A DNA stretch of 37,177 bases from NCBI GenBank assembly GCA_028873525.1, contig JAGWIM010000009.1:1-37177 (forward strand), written 5' to 3'. This document shows, piece by piece, positions 36,041 to 37,177 of this stretch. The translations under genes were made by a program, and so were the position numbers. Under the pieces are notes generated by a model, which saw nothing but the letters and a program-made list of their open reading frames with translations, was not told the origin of the DNA and made no database searches. The DNA comes from Pseudomonadota bacterium (GTDB lineage: Bacteria > Pseudomonadota > Alphaproteobacteria > Rickettsiales > SXRF01). Within the stretch, counting starts at the first letter, position 1. The number at the start of each line of letters is the position of its first letter.

Positions 36041-37177
36041 TTAAAAATCCATCTCTATACTTCCAGTATCAGTACCAGCGCTGTGTTTTCTCTCCATAAC
36101 CTTGGATTCCAGAATAGGGTTATGACCGATGTTGGTTGCAAGTTCCGGGTATTTTTTGAATGCTTCAGGGTGTTCGTGTTTCAGCAATTCAACATTAATT
36201 TGAGGTTCTATCCTAATCCGGACAGTAGTTTCGTGAGTGGTTTTGCGATTTTTGGAAAGTAATGCAAACATTCCTTTCGCTGGCTTTGCGGAAGGAATTT
36301 CTTGTTCTTCCCGATAACCATCGATTCCGTCAAAAAATGCCTTTTCATTTTTTGTAAGATTCAAAGGTCCGCAGGTATTTTGCTTGCTTGGCCCTGTCAC
36401 ATTCACGAGTAATTGATTAATAGTAGCAAAAATATCATCCACTTTTTCTCTCAGTGCGGGCATTTTATTTGCGGCGATTTCCGGCTCTACTCTTTCCAGA
36501 AAACGCCGCTTATTTTCCGGCGTATCCTGAAAAGTGGACAATAGATTATTATTCTCAGGCCAAACGCCACGAGACATAGGCATATAGGCCATTATCAGCG
36601 TTCTCAGGGTGTCCAGGCGATTATCGGGTGACGAAGGATCAAGGTTTTTTAGCGGATTGCCATTCGAGATGTACCGTCCTTTAATCAAGTTATAAATGTC
36701 GATTAAATCAGTAGGCTTGTACTTATCGGTTATGCTCCTAACGATTTTTCCTGCCAGCATATCCAGAGTACGGGTTCGTTTGAATGATCCGGCGCCGCTT
36801 TCGGGTTTCGTATCTATCGGATTTATCAGCATGGGAAACGGATCTGCGTTTACCCCAAGCACTAGCCGCACTTCTAACGGTTCCTTGGGGATAAAAGGTT
36901 GTAATTCTTCGTAATCCCGACGGTTTTTCAGGCGCTCATACATTTCCTGCGGGGAAAATGTTTTTGCTACAAAAAAATCCCCGACAAAGTCACTGTCGGG
37001 TAACTTAAGGACATCTTCAGGCTTATCCACTCTTTTTATCTCTGTGCCGTTATATCCGTGGGTTTCTTCCAGGTAAGACAATCCTGCATCGGCAATAGAT
37101 TTTTTTATTATAGGCGATACCGCCTGAATTATTTTTTCAGTGAATTCGCCATTGGAAGAATGTCCGTTTTTCTCCAT
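36041..37177 (-). CDS. Low-GC gene of unknown function, possibly AbiEii-like nucleotidyltransferase part
   Basis: 378 residues from an ATG exactly at the window edge; the real start may lie beyond. Base and codon use are much AT-richer than in all neighbours, suggesting acquisition. The middle part has LEVRLVLGVNADPFPMLI, then RTRTLDMLAGKIVRSITDKYKPTDLIDIYNLIKGRY and NRLDTLRTLIMAYM. The pattern of Ala-Gly-Lys helix, then Lys-x-x-Asp-Leu-x-Asp-Ile-Tyr-Asn-Leu, resembles the second half of AbiEii/AbiGii-type nucleotidyltransferase toxins. The N-terminal GS-x(n)-DxD nucleotidyltransferase motif is not seen in the visible part, so the call is tentative. It is convergent with kbl, with 1 bp between stop codons. 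Confidence 0.6.
   Translation of the reverse strand: MEKNGHSSNGEFTEKIIQAVSPIIKKSIADAGLSYLEETHGYNGTEIKRVDKPEDVLKLPDSDFVGDFFVAKTFSPQEMYERLKNRRDYEELQPFIPKEPLEVRLVLGVNADPFPMLINPIDTKPESGAGSFKRTRTLDMLAGKIVRSITDKYKPTDLIDIYNLIKGRYISNGNPLKNLDPSSPDNRLDTLRTLIMAYMPMSRGVWPENNNLLSTFQDTPENKRRFLERVEPEIAANKMPALREKVDDIFATINQLLVNVTGPSKQNTCGPLNLTKNEKAFFDGIDGYREEQEIPSAKPAKGMFALLSKNRKTTHETTVRIRIEPQINVELLKHEHPEAFKKYPELATNIGHNPILESKVMERKHSAGTDTGSIEMDF

Overview
The window reads as chromosome of a free-living-type alphaproteobacterium. It is GC-rich and densely coded. The proteins are alphaproteobacterial in character: a MidA-like methyltransferase followed by PgeF, an MreCD-PBP2 block, a MaeB-type malic enzyme with a phosphotransacetylase-like tail, a eukaryotic-like NADP isocitrate dehydrogenase, a two-subunit glycyl-tRNA synthetase, and a DUF475/TerC protein. 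I see no phage, IS element, rRNA operon or CRISPR array. The lineage below class level cannot be fixed from this sequence alone.

Layout. 1-5 kb: end of a MidA-like methyltransferase, pgeF, then the cell-elongation genes mreC, mreD and mrdA (no rodA follows). 5.2-5.5 kb: a Phd-type antitoxin without a toxin, preceded by three 12-bp repeats. 5.5-9.1 kb: a convergent beta-oxidation pair (FadN-type dehydrogenase/hydratase and a thiolase). 9.2-12.1 kb: ferredoxin/flavodoxin-NADP reductase and folD overlapping, with mltG convergent. 12.4-17.4 kb: maeB, a glycerophosphodiester phosphodiesterase, aroQ, and divergent thiS-thiG. 17.5-19.7 kb: a low-complexity protein, a 58-residue Hc1-like histone-H1-type protein, and icd. 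19.9-24.5 kb: two small lipoproteins, an LplT-like transporter, a thioredoxin-fold protein, an exported creatininase-like protein, tRNA-Thr(GGT), and two short basic proteins. 24.7-28.2 kb: an unusual glyQ-panD-glyS operon. 28.5-34.1 kb: a DUF475 membrane protein, mreB, a sulfotransferase/prolyl-hydroxylase fusion, and leuA. 34.2-37.2 kb: a second low-complexity protein, a Kbl-like PLP enzyme, and a low-GC gene of unknown function reaching the window edge.

Most of the genes are housekeeping: envelope growth (mreB, mreCD, mrdA, mltG, pgeF), one-carbon, thiamine, pantothenate, shikimate and leucine biosynthesis, and central carbon metabolism.

The striking feature is a population of small repeats between genes and also in frame inside conserved genes. 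One type is built from degenerate 7-bp units, mostly in two opposed arms (about 3051-3119, 9074-9115, 9530-9557, 15749-15805, 16276-16330, 16554-16604). The unit sequence differs from copy to copy but the 7-bp period is kept. Other types are GC-rich hairpins of the CCCTCTCCC...GGGAGGG and TCCCCGC...GCGGGGA kinds. Such elements enlarge MreD, the NADP reductase, FolD, GlyS (twice) and the GDPD N-terminus, and they lie where ribosome binding sites of mrdA, thiS and thiG would be. The most interesting single gene is the Stf0 sulfotransferase/2OG-Fe(II) hydroxylase fusion lying between mreB and leuA.
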